In this document: piece by piece, positions 8,572-20,672 of the stretch | Numbering within the stretch: position 1 is the first letter of the stretch | How the letters are laid out: every line of letters starts with the position of its first letter | DNA from: CAIWHR01 sp963779805 | GTDB taxonomy: Bacteria > Pseudomonadota > Gammaproteobacteria > Burkholderiales > Casimicrobiaceae | Direction of reading: 5' to 3' | Assembly (NCBI GenBank): GCA_963779805.1 | Contig: CAVZZN010000008.1 | Location: 105,357 to 169,356, forward strand | DNA: 64,000 nt | Notes under the pieces: model-generated | What the model saw: only the letters and a program-made list of their open reading frames with translations | The model's database searches: none | Told to the model about the DNA's origin: nothing | Position numbers and translations under genes: made by a program

Positions 8572-11500
8572 TCAGGGTCCCGGTCCCGGCCCGTACAGCT
8601 GCGCGGAGTTCACCGCTCTATTCGCAGTGCTGGTGGAGCCGCCGTTGCCGCCTACGATCAGGACGTTGCCATCGGGCAGCAAGGTCGCCGTGTGAGCCAT
8701 GCGGTACGCCTTCATCGCGGCCGTGATCGGCTGGAACGTCGACGTGACAGGGTCGAAGAGCTCGGCGCTGTTCAACCGCCCCGTCGAGTTCTTCCCACCG
8801 GCAGTGAGCACCTTGCCGTTGGTGAGCACGGTGAACGAGAGTCCCCGGCGTGCCGTCTGCATGGCGCCGGTCACTGTCCATGTACTCGTCGCCGGATCGA
8901 AAATCTCTGCAGTTGCGACAGTTGTAGTGCCATTCCCACCGCCTGCGACCAGGACCTTGCCATTCCCCAGCAGCACTGCAGCGTGGGAATCGCGTCGCGA
9001 ATTCATGACCGGAGTGGCAGTGAACGTGTTTGCGGCGGGGTCGTAAAGTTCAGCGGAGTTGAGCACCGTGTATCGCTTGTCGTCGTCGTCGGTGGACGAC
9101 CCACCGGACGCGCGCCCGCCGGCGATCAGCACCTTGCCGTTCGGCAGCAACGTCGCAGTGTGGCGCTCGCGGGCGGCCGTCATGTTCGGTCCGCTCGTGA
9201 AGGTGCCGGTGGACACGTCATATAGCATCGTCGTGGTGAGCGTCTTCCCCGAGTTGCCGGCGCCACCCGTGAACAGGACCTTGCCGTTCCCGAGCAGGGT
9301 CGCCGTGTGGTAGGACCGGCCGGACGAGAACCCGCCCGCCGAAGTCCAACTGTTGGTCGTCGGATCGAAAAGCTGTGCACTCGCGTTGCCGCCACCCGTG
9401 GCCAGGACCTTTCCGCTGGGCAGCAGCGTCGCGGTGTGGCCGGCGGACTTGCTCGGCAGGTTTCCGAGCGTACTGAAGCGTGCCCACGCCATTCTGGCAG
9501 AGCGACGCCGACGGAGCGGTCATCGATGTCGGACAGTAGACCTCGCTCGTCGCCGTCGAAGTGCCGCTGGCGTCGAAGCCGCCGGCAACCATGACCCGCC
9601 CGTCATTGAGCAGCGTGGCCGTGTGATCCGAGCGCGGCTGCGCCATGGAGCCCGTGGGCGTGAACACCGCGTTGATCGTCACGGTGATCGCTGCAGCCGG
9701 CGGCGACGGCGCATCGTTCGTGTCGCCACCGTAAGACGCGGTGAAGCTGTGCGTGCCGACGCTGAGCGAACCGCTGGTGAACGTCGCCGTGCCTGCGCTC
9801 AGCGTCCCGGTAACGCTCGTCGTCCCATCCGTGAACGTGACCGTGCCGGCAGGCGTCCCGGTGCCTGGGGCGACGACTGCCACCGTTGCCGTGAGCGTGA
9901 CCGGCGTGCCATAGCCGGCCGACGTCTTGTCGGAAGCAAGCGTCGTGGTGGTGGCCGCCTTGTTTATCGTCACGCTGGCCGGCGCGCTCGTCGAGCCCAG
10001 GTAGTTCGTCGGAACAGCGCCGTCGGCGTAGCTCGCCGTCAGCGAGTGCGTGCCGACTGCAAGCGTGTTCGTCGTCAGAACGACCGTACCACCAGCGAGC
10101 GCAGATGTGCCGAGCACGATTGCTCCGTCCATGAATGTAACGATACCGGTTGGCGTCCCGCCACCGGGTGCCGTGACCGCGACCGTTGCCGTCAGCGTCA
10201 CGCTCTGACCAACGGTCGCCGAAGTCGTCGACGGCACGAGGGCCGTCGTGGTCGCTGCGTTCGTGATCGTGAGGTTCGCGCCAACATAGGTCAGCGTGTA
10301 GTTGCCGCTGAGCGCCAGCGTACCCTGCTCGATCGCATAGCTGCCCGCGCTCTCGCCTGCCACACGGGTCAGCGCGCCGGCGAAGTTGTCGCCGGGCACC
10401 AATGAGCCGTTGGTGATCTGGTAGGTCAGCGTCGGATCGGCTTGCGCCGTAGAACTTGCTCTTGGCGTCCGCTGTCACCGTGACCTGCCGCGGGCTGATC
10501 GTGTAGGTCAGCGTGGCTTGCGCCGCGTTGTAATAGCTGCTGCCGGCCTGGTCAGCCACGATCGTGCACGTGCCGGCGGCGATGATCGTCACCGTGGTGA
10601 CATGGGTACTCGGATCCGTTGCCGTCGAACACGCGCTCGACGGCGTCAGAGTCACCGGGTTGCCAGTCGCACTGCCCGTCACGGTGATGTTGAATGGTGG
10701 ATCGCCGTACCCATGAACGGTGGTCGCTGGCGGAGCGCTGAAGACGACGGTCTGATCACCCCGCGTGATCGCGATGTTCTGGGTGACCGTCACGTCGGTG
10801 AAAGTCGTGGTGCCGCCGGCGGATGCTTCGAGCGTGCAGAGTCCCGGCGCCGCGATCACGGACAGCGTGTACGTCGGGCCCGTGCGGTCAAGCCTGCAAT
10901 ACGGGCTCGAAGCGGGCGTCAGGTCGACCGTGACGGGTAAACCGGAATCGCTCGACACCGTGAACGTAACGGGGGCGCTTCCGTAAGCGAGCGTAGTCGG
11001 CAGAGCGACCCCGGTACCGAAGCTGATGGTTTGCTGCGCGATGGCGAGGCTCTGCCCCGCGCTCGCGCTGGAGTACGTCGCATTCCCGGCGAAGGACGCC
11101 GACAACGCATAGGTCCCGGCCGGAAGCCCTGTCGACTGCAGTGGCGCCCGCCCGAGGTAGTCGGTGTTCACGACGACGGTCTTCAGCACCGGCGACCCCG
11201 GCGTGGACGAAAGCGCGAACGTGACCGCTTCCTGCAGCAGCGGCTGCGGCTTGCCGCCGACCGTCGCCGTCAACGTCGCCGTCGCGGCGGCACTGGCCGT
11301 GATTACCGCGAGCGCCGAGATGCTCGATGGGGCTTTGGCGACGACGATGGGACCCGCCGAATCCGACGATGGCAGATAGTTCGTGTCGCCGCCGAAGGAC
11401 GCGATGACCCGATAGCTGCCCGGAACCGCGACGAGCGGCACCGTCACGGAGGCTACCCCGTTCGCGTCGGTCGTGCCCGCACGCGCCGCGCCGCCGATCG

Positions 11501-14500
11501 CAACGATCACGTTCTCGGCCGGGAGAGGCGAACTGCCGGACGTGAGCGTTACCGTGATGGTTGGGCTGTCGCCATACGTCGCGCTCGCCGGTATCGGACC
11601 CAATGCCACCGTCGTGGGCGCCTGTCCCGCGCCCGCGAGGGAGTAGTAGGCGCCGAAGTTATCGTCGAAGGTGACAAGACCGTACCCGTTGGCCGCCTGC
11701 ACGACGTATTTCAGGTTGGCGGGCACGGTGCCGACGATTCCCTTCCATACCGACGAATCGGCGGTGGTGCCGCAGGCAGCGGGAAGAGGCGCAACGCACT
11801 GCGCGAGGTCCAGGGGCATCCACGCGTTGATGCCATCACCGGTGTAGGTAATCCACACCTGATGGATCGCGGCCGCGGGATCGCCGGTAACCTGCGCGGT
11901 GAACAACAGACGCCGACCCGGCGGGCTGCGCGCCGACCGCCACGATGGTCGGCGCATCGGACAGCGCCGCCTGCGCCGTGGTTACCGCTGTAGTACAGGC
12001 GAAGGTCGAGGTTGCTGAACGTGCGGCGCGTGCTGCGTGCCCGGCGCGATGGCCGCCGCGCGATGCTGGGCCGGCGTGACGAGCAGGCTGGTCGCGCCGT
12101 TCCCGGCGAGCGCACCGAAGTAGTTGACGGTCCACGGTCGCATCGGGAAGAAGTAGGGCGACGCGAAGGAGACGTGCACGCCGCGGAGTTCCGTGGCGGG
12201 GGCACCCGTCAGGGGAACGACCGGGAGTCGCCGTACGAGCCGCCGCGGAATCCGACACCGCGCAGGACGATCGTGCCCGTCGGAGGGCGTCACGTTCACG
12301 ACCTTGAGCGGCAGTGCCGGCTCGGCCGGGTTCGAGACCACACCGTCGGCGTTTCCCTCAGCCAGCTCGCCAGTGGGACCGGGGTGATTGTTCATCGGTG
12401 GCCGTGAGCTGCGCGTCAACGCGACGTCGCGCTCTTGAATTGAGGGTGCCAGTCCGCGGGCCGCACCAGGCGGCCGCTGACGGCGGCGGTCGAGATGACG
12501 CCGCCTTGGCGGAAACCGGAAGCCGCGGCCGCCGGCATGTTCACCCCCAACATCGGCAGGCCGTACAGCGTCGATTCGAGGAGCGCCTTCTTGTGGATAC
12601 CGCGGATGTCGGGCGTCGCCGCCAGATAGTCGAGCTTCGCCTTGACCAGCGCCTCGCCGACGAGCCACGGGCCCGGTCCCCGCGCGCAGCTCGCTTGGCA
12701 AAGTTGAGGTACAGCCGCTCGCTGTATTCGATGAAGTCCGTGTCGCCGTACTGGTAACCGGTGCCCGCGATCAGCGTCGCCTGCTTCTGCGCGAACGCCT
12801 GCGCCCAGTCGAGCGTGAACGTCGCGCCGGTAATCGCATCACGGTTGACGATGCTGTATCCGGAGTGGCAGCCCGCGCTGAACACGATCGAGTTGGTGAA
12901 GTCGGTCGTCGAGGCGGCGAGGTCGCTCGTGATCAGGTTCGTCGCAAAGTCCGCGGCGAGCGCGCTGTTGGCGCTGAAGTGCCCGGCGAGGAAGACCACG
13001 TCGTGGCGGCTGCGAGAACAGCGCGGCGCCCAGGTCGGCTGCTTTCCACGAATTCTCCGGCGCTACGCCGTTGGCCGCGATCAGCGTGTCCGCCGACGGC
13101 GGTACCCGATTGCAACTCGGCTGCTCACGGCGTCGGCCACGTCGGCGAGAAAGTCGTAACCCGTCACGAGCGACGAGCCCGGCCGGACGGTGGTGCCACA
13201 GCGCCCATTGTCGGCAGTGTAGGCATCGATCATCCCGACGATCTCGGCGGGCGTCTTGACGAGACGGCCGACGGCGAGGCCCGGTACCGGGAAATCGCTC
13301 GTGCGCAGCGAAATGCGCGTCTTCGATCCATAGGCGTCCTGGCTCAGGACATAGTCGCCGCGCAGGCTCGCGTCCGAAACGCCGTCGACCGGCGGCACGT
13401 ATCCGGACTCCTGCCCAAGGAGGCTCTCGTCGGGATAGCGGAAGAACGGGATGACATCGTCGCCCCCGACGATCACGACGTACCTCAGGTTCGGATTGTT
13501 GCGGTACGAATCGACGATGCTCTTGATCTCCTCGGCCACGAGGTTCGTCGCGTACGGACAGGAGCTGTTGGCGGCCGCCTGCGTCTTGAGCTGGCCCACG
13601 CGCGGGTCGCCGGCGACGTCGACGACCTTGCCCCACGATCTCGCTGCGACCGGCGAACGCCGCAAGCTTGCTGGCGAGCGTGCCGTCGGCGAGCACCGAC
13701 GAATCGGTGAGGATCACCGTCGTGTAACTCGATCCCGGCACGGTGCGGGACAGCGGGGCAGGGGGGTGACCGACGCACAACTGGTCGCACCCTTTGCGAC
13801 ACTCATATTGAACTGGCCCGTGTTCGAGAAGGCGGCGCCCCGGCCGGTGACGCGGGCGTAGAAGTAGCCGCTGTTGTTCCACGAGTCGACGACGGCGAAC
13901 TCGTCCCCGGTGCCGGGCGTCGCCGACACCGCGATGATGCTGCGGGTCTGGGCGCTCGAGAACGCAGTGTCGATCACGTCTTGGCTGAACGCCGATGGCG
14001 AGAACGCGGACGGCCTGAACGCGCTCGGACTGAACGCCGACGGGCTGAACGCGACGGACTGAACGCGGACGGGCTGAACGCGCGACGGACTGAACGCGGA
14101 CGGGCTGAACGCCGACGGACTGAACGCCGACGGGCGAGACGCGCTCGGACTGAACGCCGACGGGCAGAACGCCGACGGCGAGAACGCGCTCGGGCTGAAC
14201 GCCGACGGCCTGAATGCGAGGGGCTGAACGCGGACGGGCTGAACGCCGACGGCGCGAACTCGGCGCTGAGCTTGGTGAGGGCAGCGGAATCGGCCGGAGC
14301 AATTGGGCAGCGAACGCCGCACCGATGTCCTTGAACACGGCGAGGTCGTAGTCGGCGGGAAGGCCCGACAAGGTCACCGCGATGCGCTGTCCCGGCGCGA
14401 CCTTGAACTTGTACCAGCGCGCCTTCCCGGGGCGTCGATGTAGTCCCGCGCGGTCGCGCTCAGCCGACCAGCTGCAGGGCCTTGGGCCACGTGTCGTTGT

Positions 14501-15900
14501 CGCCGGAGCTGGCGATGCACGCGGACGTGACAGTAGTGCGGGCGTGGTTACCTGGACTGCAACGAAGTAGCCTGCCGTGACCCCGACACTGGCGTGCCGA
14601 AGTAGCCGTAGCGTCGGGCGTGACCACGATCCCCGTCGCGACCAGCGAAGGGTTGACGAGCACCCCGTTGGTACAGGCGGCGGCTGCGTAGACTTGCAGG
14701 ATGGAGGGCTGGGCTGATCCATCGACATGCCGATCAGGATGCGTCGGTCACTGTTGTCGCAACCGCGCGGATCAGGGCAGGTGCTGCGGAGGCTGTAGGG
14801 TTACCGGGAACGGTGTACGGTGGTGGGCATTGAAATCGTTGTTGCCAGCCCTCGTCGCGGCGAGCACGAGGTGGCGCTGCATTGTCGATGCTCATCGTGG
14901 TTCGATTCCACCGAGTACTGTCGAGTACTGCACCGAGCCTCAACGCACCGCCGCCACCTCCCCTGTGGCCGTGGCGCGTACGTCGTGCCATACGCACGTC
15001 CTGCTGGACCCTGTGACGATCAGTGTTGCCTGGTCAGCCTGTTCCAAGATCACCGTGACGGTGCACCGTCGCGGGGGTTGTAGTTGGCGTCCCTGGCCTT
15101 GGTCGCCGTATCATGTAGTGCCGCTGCATCGTCATGCTCACCGTGGGCGACCACCGCGCAGCCCGTCGAGGCGCTGGTGCTCAAGGTCACTGCGCCAGCG
15201 CCGCTTCCACCGCTGTGGTGGTGGTCGTCGTGCCATAGGTCACGCTGGCGGGGCCTGTGACGGTCACGTCGCTGGTCCATCGTCAAACTGGTCGCGCTGA
15301 TGCTGTCCAGCGTACTCGATCGTGATCGTCGTCCCCATAGGAGAACGAGAATACATCGAGCTGGACGTGGCTCTAACGGTCGCGACCGTCCGCCAGTTCA
15401 CGTCCGAGGTCGCCGGGCGGACCGTGGGCAGGTGGTAGGTGAACGACTCCTGGACAGTGAACGGCCGCTGCGGCGGCTCCAGCGTACCGTCACCCTCGGG
15501 GTGCCGCTGTCCGAGCGGGCATCCTTGGACCAACCGAGGCGCAGCTCCGTCCTGCCTGGGGCTTGGGACGACTGGGTAGATGGACGTGTGATCGTCGCTG
15601 TCGTAGAGCAATCGACCGCGCGCGCTCGGCCGGCTGCCAAGGAACTTGCTGACCTTGATCGACCCGCTACCGATCACCCAGGGGGCTGAGCGGTGTCGCC
15701 TGAGCTGTAGATCTGGGAGTCGCGGGTTATCGCCGGCGTCTCGAAACCGCCGTCGTCACGATGGACGTCTGGGCCGTGGCGCGCCCGGCGATCCGAAGAC
15801 GCTTGCGACGGCGATCGCCGCGAGCACGAAAGCCGCGAGGCGTCGATTATTCTGCTTCTGGCTTGCGTGCCCAGACTGCTCCTGCCAGCCCGAGCCGGCT
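8572..15900 (-). CDS. Giant secreted C25 (gingipain-like) peptidase with Ig-like, MBG and kelch repeats; many frameshifts
   Basis: Reading on the minus strand through many frame changes, one continuous multidomain protein of about 2,400 residues can be followed. A hydrophobic signal-like segment (RRLAAFVLAAIAVASVFG, about 15860) leads into Ig-like remnants (14.8-15.3 kb) and a PPC-like domain near 14.4 kb (WYKFKVAPGQRIAVTLSGL). SPSAF repeats follow. The C25 core (13.7-12.6 kb) has YVVIVGGDDVIPFFRYPDE, the His loop VVFLAGHFSANSAL and the nucleophile loop FSAGCHSGYSIV. Then come Ig-like Big_3 and MBG repeats (11.7-9.7 kb) and about seven kelch motifs of the HTATLLPNGKVLIAGG type (9.65-8.58 kb). 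I count at least ten frame changes. The start codon cannot be fixed. It is likely an exported protease or adhesin, or a pseudogene if the shifts are real. Confidence 0.65.
13988..14270 (-). repeat. Tandem 15-bp repeat coding SPSAF pentapeptides
   Basis: About eighteen imperfect copies of a 15-bp unit (plus strand GAACGCCGACGGGCT) lie end to end. Read on the coding minus strand they give repeats of Ser-Pro-Ser-Ala-Phe with occasional Arg, Cys or Val changes. A few units are 14 or 16 bases long, which throws the coding frame and is expected of indel errors in a repeat. The array links the PPC-like part to the C25 protease core of the giant secreted protein, so it may act as a flexible or stalk-like spacer. 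Unit number may vary between strains by slippage. Confidence 0.8.
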
Positions 15901-15962
15901 GCAAGATAGCGTTTCGAGGGCTCGCACGTCTCTTCTATCAAAGGCGAGACTAAAACGCAACA

Positions 15963-15990
15963 GAAAGGCGAGCGGTTACGTTCGCCTTTC
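15963..15990 (-). terminator. Hairpin terminator at the end of the cyclase gene
   Basis: A nine-base-pair perfect stem (GAAAGGCGA with TCGCCTTTC) surrounds a ten-base loop, and on the minus strand it is followed by a T-rich stretch ending in GTTTT. The TAA stop of the cyclase falls in the loop. It could end the cyclase transcript before the giant secreted protein gene. Confidence 0.5.
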
Positions 15991-18900
15991 ACGGCCGGCA
16001 CCCATCACCCGCTCGCACAGCGCGAGCGCCGTGTCGACGGCGCGGCGAGGTCGAGCGAGCGGCCTCGCGTGCGGTACGCGACGCGCTCCTCCTCGGACAA
16101 CGCGGTCGCCGCTGCGGCGAGCGGCTCCGCGATCTCCCGTCCAGCGACGGGGCGCGCGGCGCCCCGATGGCCTCGCGAAACGCGTCGGCGGCACCGATCA
16201 ATTCGAGCGCCGGCCGCGCGTTCCCGCTCAGGGCGGCGAGCATGCCGATGTCCTCGAGCAGGAACGCAATCGCCCACCGGTCGTCGTAGTCGCGGTAGGC
16301 GCGAAGGCTGTCGGCGTAGTGCCGGCGAGCTGCTCGTAGTCGCCGAGGCCGCGCGTCGCGTTGCCGAGGTTGTTGTGACAGATCGCGACCATCCAGGCGT
16401 CGCCGACCTCGCGGTTGAGAGCGATGGCTTTCTCGAAACGCTCGCGCGCCTCCTGGCATCGCTTCTGGAGGAAGGCGACCATTCCGAGACAGTTCGTCGA
16501 GTTGCCGATGGCCCAGCGGTCACCCAGCTCCGTGCGGAGGGCGAGCGCGCGCTCGTGAAACGGTCGCGCGAGACCGCGTAGTCGCCGCGGTACTCGGCGA
16601 TGATGCCGAGATTCGACAGGAGACTCGCCATGCTCGCCTTGTCCCACCCGTTCGCGAATCGCGAGGCTCGACTCGTAGTTCTCCACGGCCTTGGCATAGT
16701 CGCCACGTTGCGCCGCGATGGTGCCGACGAGGTTCAGCACGTTTCCGACGCCGGCTTCCTCGCCCAGCGATCGGAATTCCCGCGCGGCGCGATCGAGCCG
16801 TCGAACGGCCTCGTCGAAGCGGCCCTGCTTGCGCGCCACTTCGCGAGCGCCGTTTCGCACGAGGCGCGCTTCGCGGTCGTCGGCCGAGCTTCTCCGCGTC
16901 GCGCCATCGCCTCGCCGTCCACCTGCTGCGGCGCGCTGCCAGTTGCCGACGAGCTCCAGCACCTTCGCCGAGCTTCAGCAGCACGTCGACGCGGTCGCCC
17001 TGCTCCACCAACGGCGCCAGCCGCTCGAAATAGTCGATCGCGGCCCGGTTCGCGTAGCGAGGCCTGGGCCGCTTCACCGGCGCGGCCGAGGTATTCGGCG
17101 CTTCTTCGGCAGATTCTCGCTGCGCCAGTATGGTGCGCGAGCAGATCGAGGTGGCGGTCGATGGCATCGGCCCTCGGATTCCTCGATGTAGCTGCCGACG
17201 CGCTCGTGCAGCATCGACCGGATCGCGTACGGCATGCTCTCGTACGCGACTTCCTGCGTCACGACGTGCTTGAAGAGATACGTCTGTCGGTCTCCTCGTC
17301 GACGCTGACGAGGTCGTTCGCGCCGAGCGTTCGCAGGTCATCCTCGACCCGGTCCAATGTCCCGAGCTCGGGATAGACGCCCGGCAGCATCGGCGCGCGG
17401 AACATGCGCCCGAGCACGCTCGCCACCTTGAGCGTCCGCCGCGGCGCTTCGCCCAGCGTGTCGATGCGGCTCAGGATCAGGCTGTGCAGGCTCGCGGGCA
17501 GCTCCAGCATCTTCAGTGCCGACTCGTCCTGCGGGTCGACGCCCTGGCTGCGGATGAAGTTGAGGCAGTTCCTCGATATAGAAGGGGTTCCCCTGCGCGC
17601 GGGCGGTGATGAGCTCGACGAGGGCAGCAGGGGCCTCCGGCCTCGGCCCCCAGCATCTGCGCGAGTTTGGATCGGATCGAGCTGCGCCGCGTGCTGGCCT
17701 TCGAGCTCGGCGAGCGCGATCTCGTCGAAATGCGGCAGGTTCTCGAGGCCGAGCCTGCGACCGACGTCCGTGCTCCGGACGGTAGGCGAGCATCAGCAGA
17801 ACCCTAGACGCTCGCCACTGCACGGCCCAGCGCCTCGAGAAGATCGCGCGACAGCGGATCGAGCCAGTGACAGTCCTCGAGCACCAGCACGATCGGCGCC
17901 TCGACTCGCCGCGCGCGGAGGCATTCGACCAGGAGCCCTTCGAGCGAGGTCTTGCGCAGCTTCGCATCGAACGCCGACGTGAGGTCGTTGTCGGGGATGG
18001 GCAGGTCGAGGAGCCCGCCGAGCAGCGGCGCCCGCGGGACGAGCGCCGGATCGATGGCCGCGAGTCCGCCTCCAGCGCTCGCACCTGCTCGTCCCCGGGC
18101 AGGCCGTCGTCCAGGCCGAACAGCGTCGCCCAGACCGTGCGCCAGACGAAGTAGTTGGTGTTCGTGCCGATATGACTGGCACTCGCCGACCGCGACGACG
18201 ATGCCCCGCCGTTCCGCCGTCCGCGCGAACTCGGCCACGAGGCGCGACTTACCCATGCCCGCCTCGGCCGAAATGCCGACGATCCGCCCGCGTCCAGCGA
18301 GCGCCTCGTCGAGCTTGGCGGCGAGGGTGTCGAGCTCGGCCTAGCGGCCGACGATCGGCAAGCTCCGACCCTGTCCGATTGCGGGCGACGCATGCCGCTT
18401 CGAACCGGTCAGCGCGAACACCGAGACGGGCTCGGCCTTGCCCTTCACCGTCATCGGCGGGAGCTGCTCCCAGTTGAACTGCTCGCCGGCCGTGCGACGC
18501 ACCGGCTCCGAGACGTAGATCTGGCCCGGTGGCGCGTTCGACATGAGACGCGCCGAGAGGTTGACCGCGTCGCCGAGGCACGTGAACGTCTGCCGCCGCC
18601 GGTGTCCGTACGTGCCGCTGCGCAGCCGGCCAAACGTGATCCCGACCTGGATGCCGGTGACCGCGGTGGTTGACCTCGAGCTCGCGCAGTTCGAGCGCCG
18701 CGGCCGCGGCGCGCGCGGCGTCGTCCTCGTGCGCCTGCGGCGGGCCGAACACCGCGCACAGATATGCGCCCTTGTCGCCGAGCGTCAGGTGGAGAAGATT
18801 TCCGCCATACGTCGTCAAGATTCGCTGCGCGCGCCGGATGAAGTCGTCGAGCTTCGCGATCGCGTCTTCGTCGTTGTCGTAGTCGATGCCGCCGAAGCGA

Positions 18901-19739
18901 ACGAACAGCGGATATGCCGGCCGCAGCTCCGCAAGGAACTCGCCGCGCCCGGTGGAGAGGCGCTCGTAGACCACCGGCAGCAGCCAACGCCTGACGACGT
19001 CCTCCGGCAGCGAATCCTCGTGGATCGATACGGGGACATCCTCGACGGCTACCGTCATCGATGCGACAACGCCGAATTCGCGCCCGCTCTCCGGGTCCAC
19101 CCGAAGCTCGCGGACTTCGACCCGGTCGCCAAGCGATTCGAGCGCTGACCGATCGAGCAGGACCTCGGATCTCGCCGCAAGATGCTCGGCCGTGGCCAGC
19201 GCGTCGATCAGGTGCCCCGCGAGGACGTCGATCAACTGCACGTCGAGGTTGCCGACGAGGAACCGGCGAGCCGCTCCGACAGCGACCGCGGCTTTCATCG
19301 CCAGGCCCACGCGCGAGCCCGCCGGCGTGACCACTTCGCCGAGTTCGCCCATCGTCTTCTGCATCGCGAGGGCGCAGGCCGTCGCACGGGCGCCGTCGTC
19401 GCCATCGATCCAGCAGGTGATCGCGTCTCCGCTGAAGTAGATGACGTGGCCGCCGAAGCGCTCGAGCTCGGCGATGAGTGCGTGAAAGACCCGGTTCAGG
19501 TTGGCCGTCAGCTCCTCGGCGCCGCGCTGCGGCCCGAGCTCGTTGGCCAATGCTTCCGTGAGCGGCGTGAAGCCCGAGATGTCCGCGAACAGTGCCGCGC
19601 CGCGAATGCGGTCGGGGATCGCGACCCCCGTGGCGAGTGACTGCCTGCGGTCCCCGGGGATGTGAGCCTCCAGGCTGAGGAACGCGTCCCCCGGCGTTGC
19701 AGCCGTTTCGTCCTCGACAACGCTTTGCGCGTCAGCCAT
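15976..19739 (-). CDS. Class III adenylate/guanylate cyclase with AAA ATPase and TPR domains (frameshifted)
   Basis: This large cytosolic protein resembles soluble adenylyl cyclase in layout: two cyclase homology domains, an NTPase and a tetratricopeptide tail. The first cyclase domain keeps both metal aspartates (ALFADISGFTPLTE and VIYFSGDAITCWIDG). The second follows at about 18.9-18.4 kb, with YGGNLLHLTLGDKGAYLC and a TFTCLGDAVNLSARLMS segment. The ATPase shows Walker A (GISAEAGMGKSRLV, near 18250) and a Walker B-like LVLEDCHWLDPLSR. TPR-like helices fill 17.1-16.0 kb, ending in LALCERVMGAGRERRT. The N-terminal 400 residues are intact from ATG 19739, and several frameshifts occur after 18.66 kb. 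It lies divergent from a cNMP-binding protein gene and near a cyclic nucleotide phosphodiesterase. The product (cAMP or cGMP) is not certain. Confidence 0.8.
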
Positions 19740-20189
19740 GGCTAGCCTTGCCTCAGCGGCGACAGGACCGCCGCGCATCTCCGCTCACGCCAGTGAGCCA
19801 ATGCGGGCCCGCGCGAAGTTCCCCGCCGAGCATCCACGCGCCGCTCGAGGACGCAGATGTTCGCTTCCTCCACGGATGCACCCTTGCCTTCGCCTTCGCC
19901 AAAATTCCGCGCGCGGCCAAGGTGGGCGCCATTCGCGGCGAAGGACCTTGCGAACACATCGGTCTGCGCTGCGCACGATTATACGGGCGCAGGGTAATCG
20001 TATTGCGATGCCTGAATCTGCCCAGCCTGGCACCCGGGACGCTTCCCCATGACCCAAGCGCATCTCGGCAAAGCTACTGGGACTTCCCACGAAGCCCCAC
20101 GCGCCAGTATCGTGGTCGCGTTCGACTGCCTGGACGGGTGCTTCCCGGCGCCCGTAGCGCACCTGCTCGTCGCGCGTCACCGCGTAGGA
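19740..20189. other. Divergent intergenic region between cyclase and cNMP-binding genes
   Basis: These 450 bp separate the divergent starts of the cyclase and the cNMP-binding protein, so they should hold both promoters. A frame-compatible ATG at 20049 could extend the cNMP-binding protein, but the extension shows no domain. A short AT-richer patch near 19975-20010 is the most promoter-like stretch. I see no clear CRP-type palindrome, repeat or RNA gene. Confidence 0.35.
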
Positions 20190-20672
20190 ATGCCGATGCT
20201 TCGCCGCAACAAGCGCAAGCCCGACGAGACACGGATCGGCCAGATCCGCAGGCTGGGTCTGTTCGCAACGCTGCAGCCAACCGAGCTGCGGGTCATCAAC
20301 GGCCTGCTCCACGATCGCCGCTACCTCAAAGACGAGGTAATTTTCGACGAGGGCGAGGACGGCCAGGCGCTGTACATCGTCTTCGCCGGGAAGGTGCTCA
20401 TCTGCCGGCAGGGCGAGCCGGTGACGGGGCACATCGCGGACGTCGCTGAAGGCGCGATGTTCGGCGAGCTCGCACTTCTCGACGGTTCGCCACGCTCGGC
20501 CCAGGCGCGCGCCGCGGAGGACTGCCTCCTGGCAGCGCTTTCGCGCGCCGACTTCACGGGCCTGGTCGAGACGCACGCGGTCATTGCCTCCAAGATCTCG
20601 CTGCAGCTCGCGCGGGCGCTCGGCCAGAAGCTGCGTGAGCACTTCATCGCCATGGACGCGCGACCGCTGTGA
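20190..20672 (+). CDS. Stand-alone cyclic-nucleotide-binding domain protein
   Basis: A 160-residue protein that is essentially one Crp-like cNMP-binding domain. The phosphate-binding cassette FGELALLDGSPRSAQARA is canonical and keeps the Glu and Arg that hold cAMP or cGMP. There is no DNA-binding domain after it, so it is not a CRP transcription factor. A TAGGA ribosome site favours ATG 20190 or 20196 over the longer frame from 20049. The downstream permease starts with GTG inside its stop codon, so the two are translationally coupled. This suggests the domain binds to and regulates that membrane protein. Confidence 0.8.
   Translation: MPMLRRNKRKPDETRIGQIRRLGLFATLQPTELRVINGLLHDRRYLKDEVIFDEGEDGQALYIVFAGKVLICRQGEPVTGHIADVAEGAMFGELALLDGSPRSAQARAAEDCLLAALSRADFTGLVETHAVIASKISLQLARALGQKLREHFIAMDARPL

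Noticed and set aside
13988..14270. CRISPR-like array
   Set aside because: Units are contiguous 15-mers without spacers and code for protein.
13874..14334. Plus-strand reading of the 15-bp repeats as LNADG pentapeptide-repeat protein
   Set aside because: There is no start, no flanking coding support, and the minus strand has domain-bearing frames on both sides.
19742..19959. Short ORFs in the cyclase/cNMP-binding intergenic region
   Set aside because: No domain, no ribosome site and overlapping alternatives on both strands.
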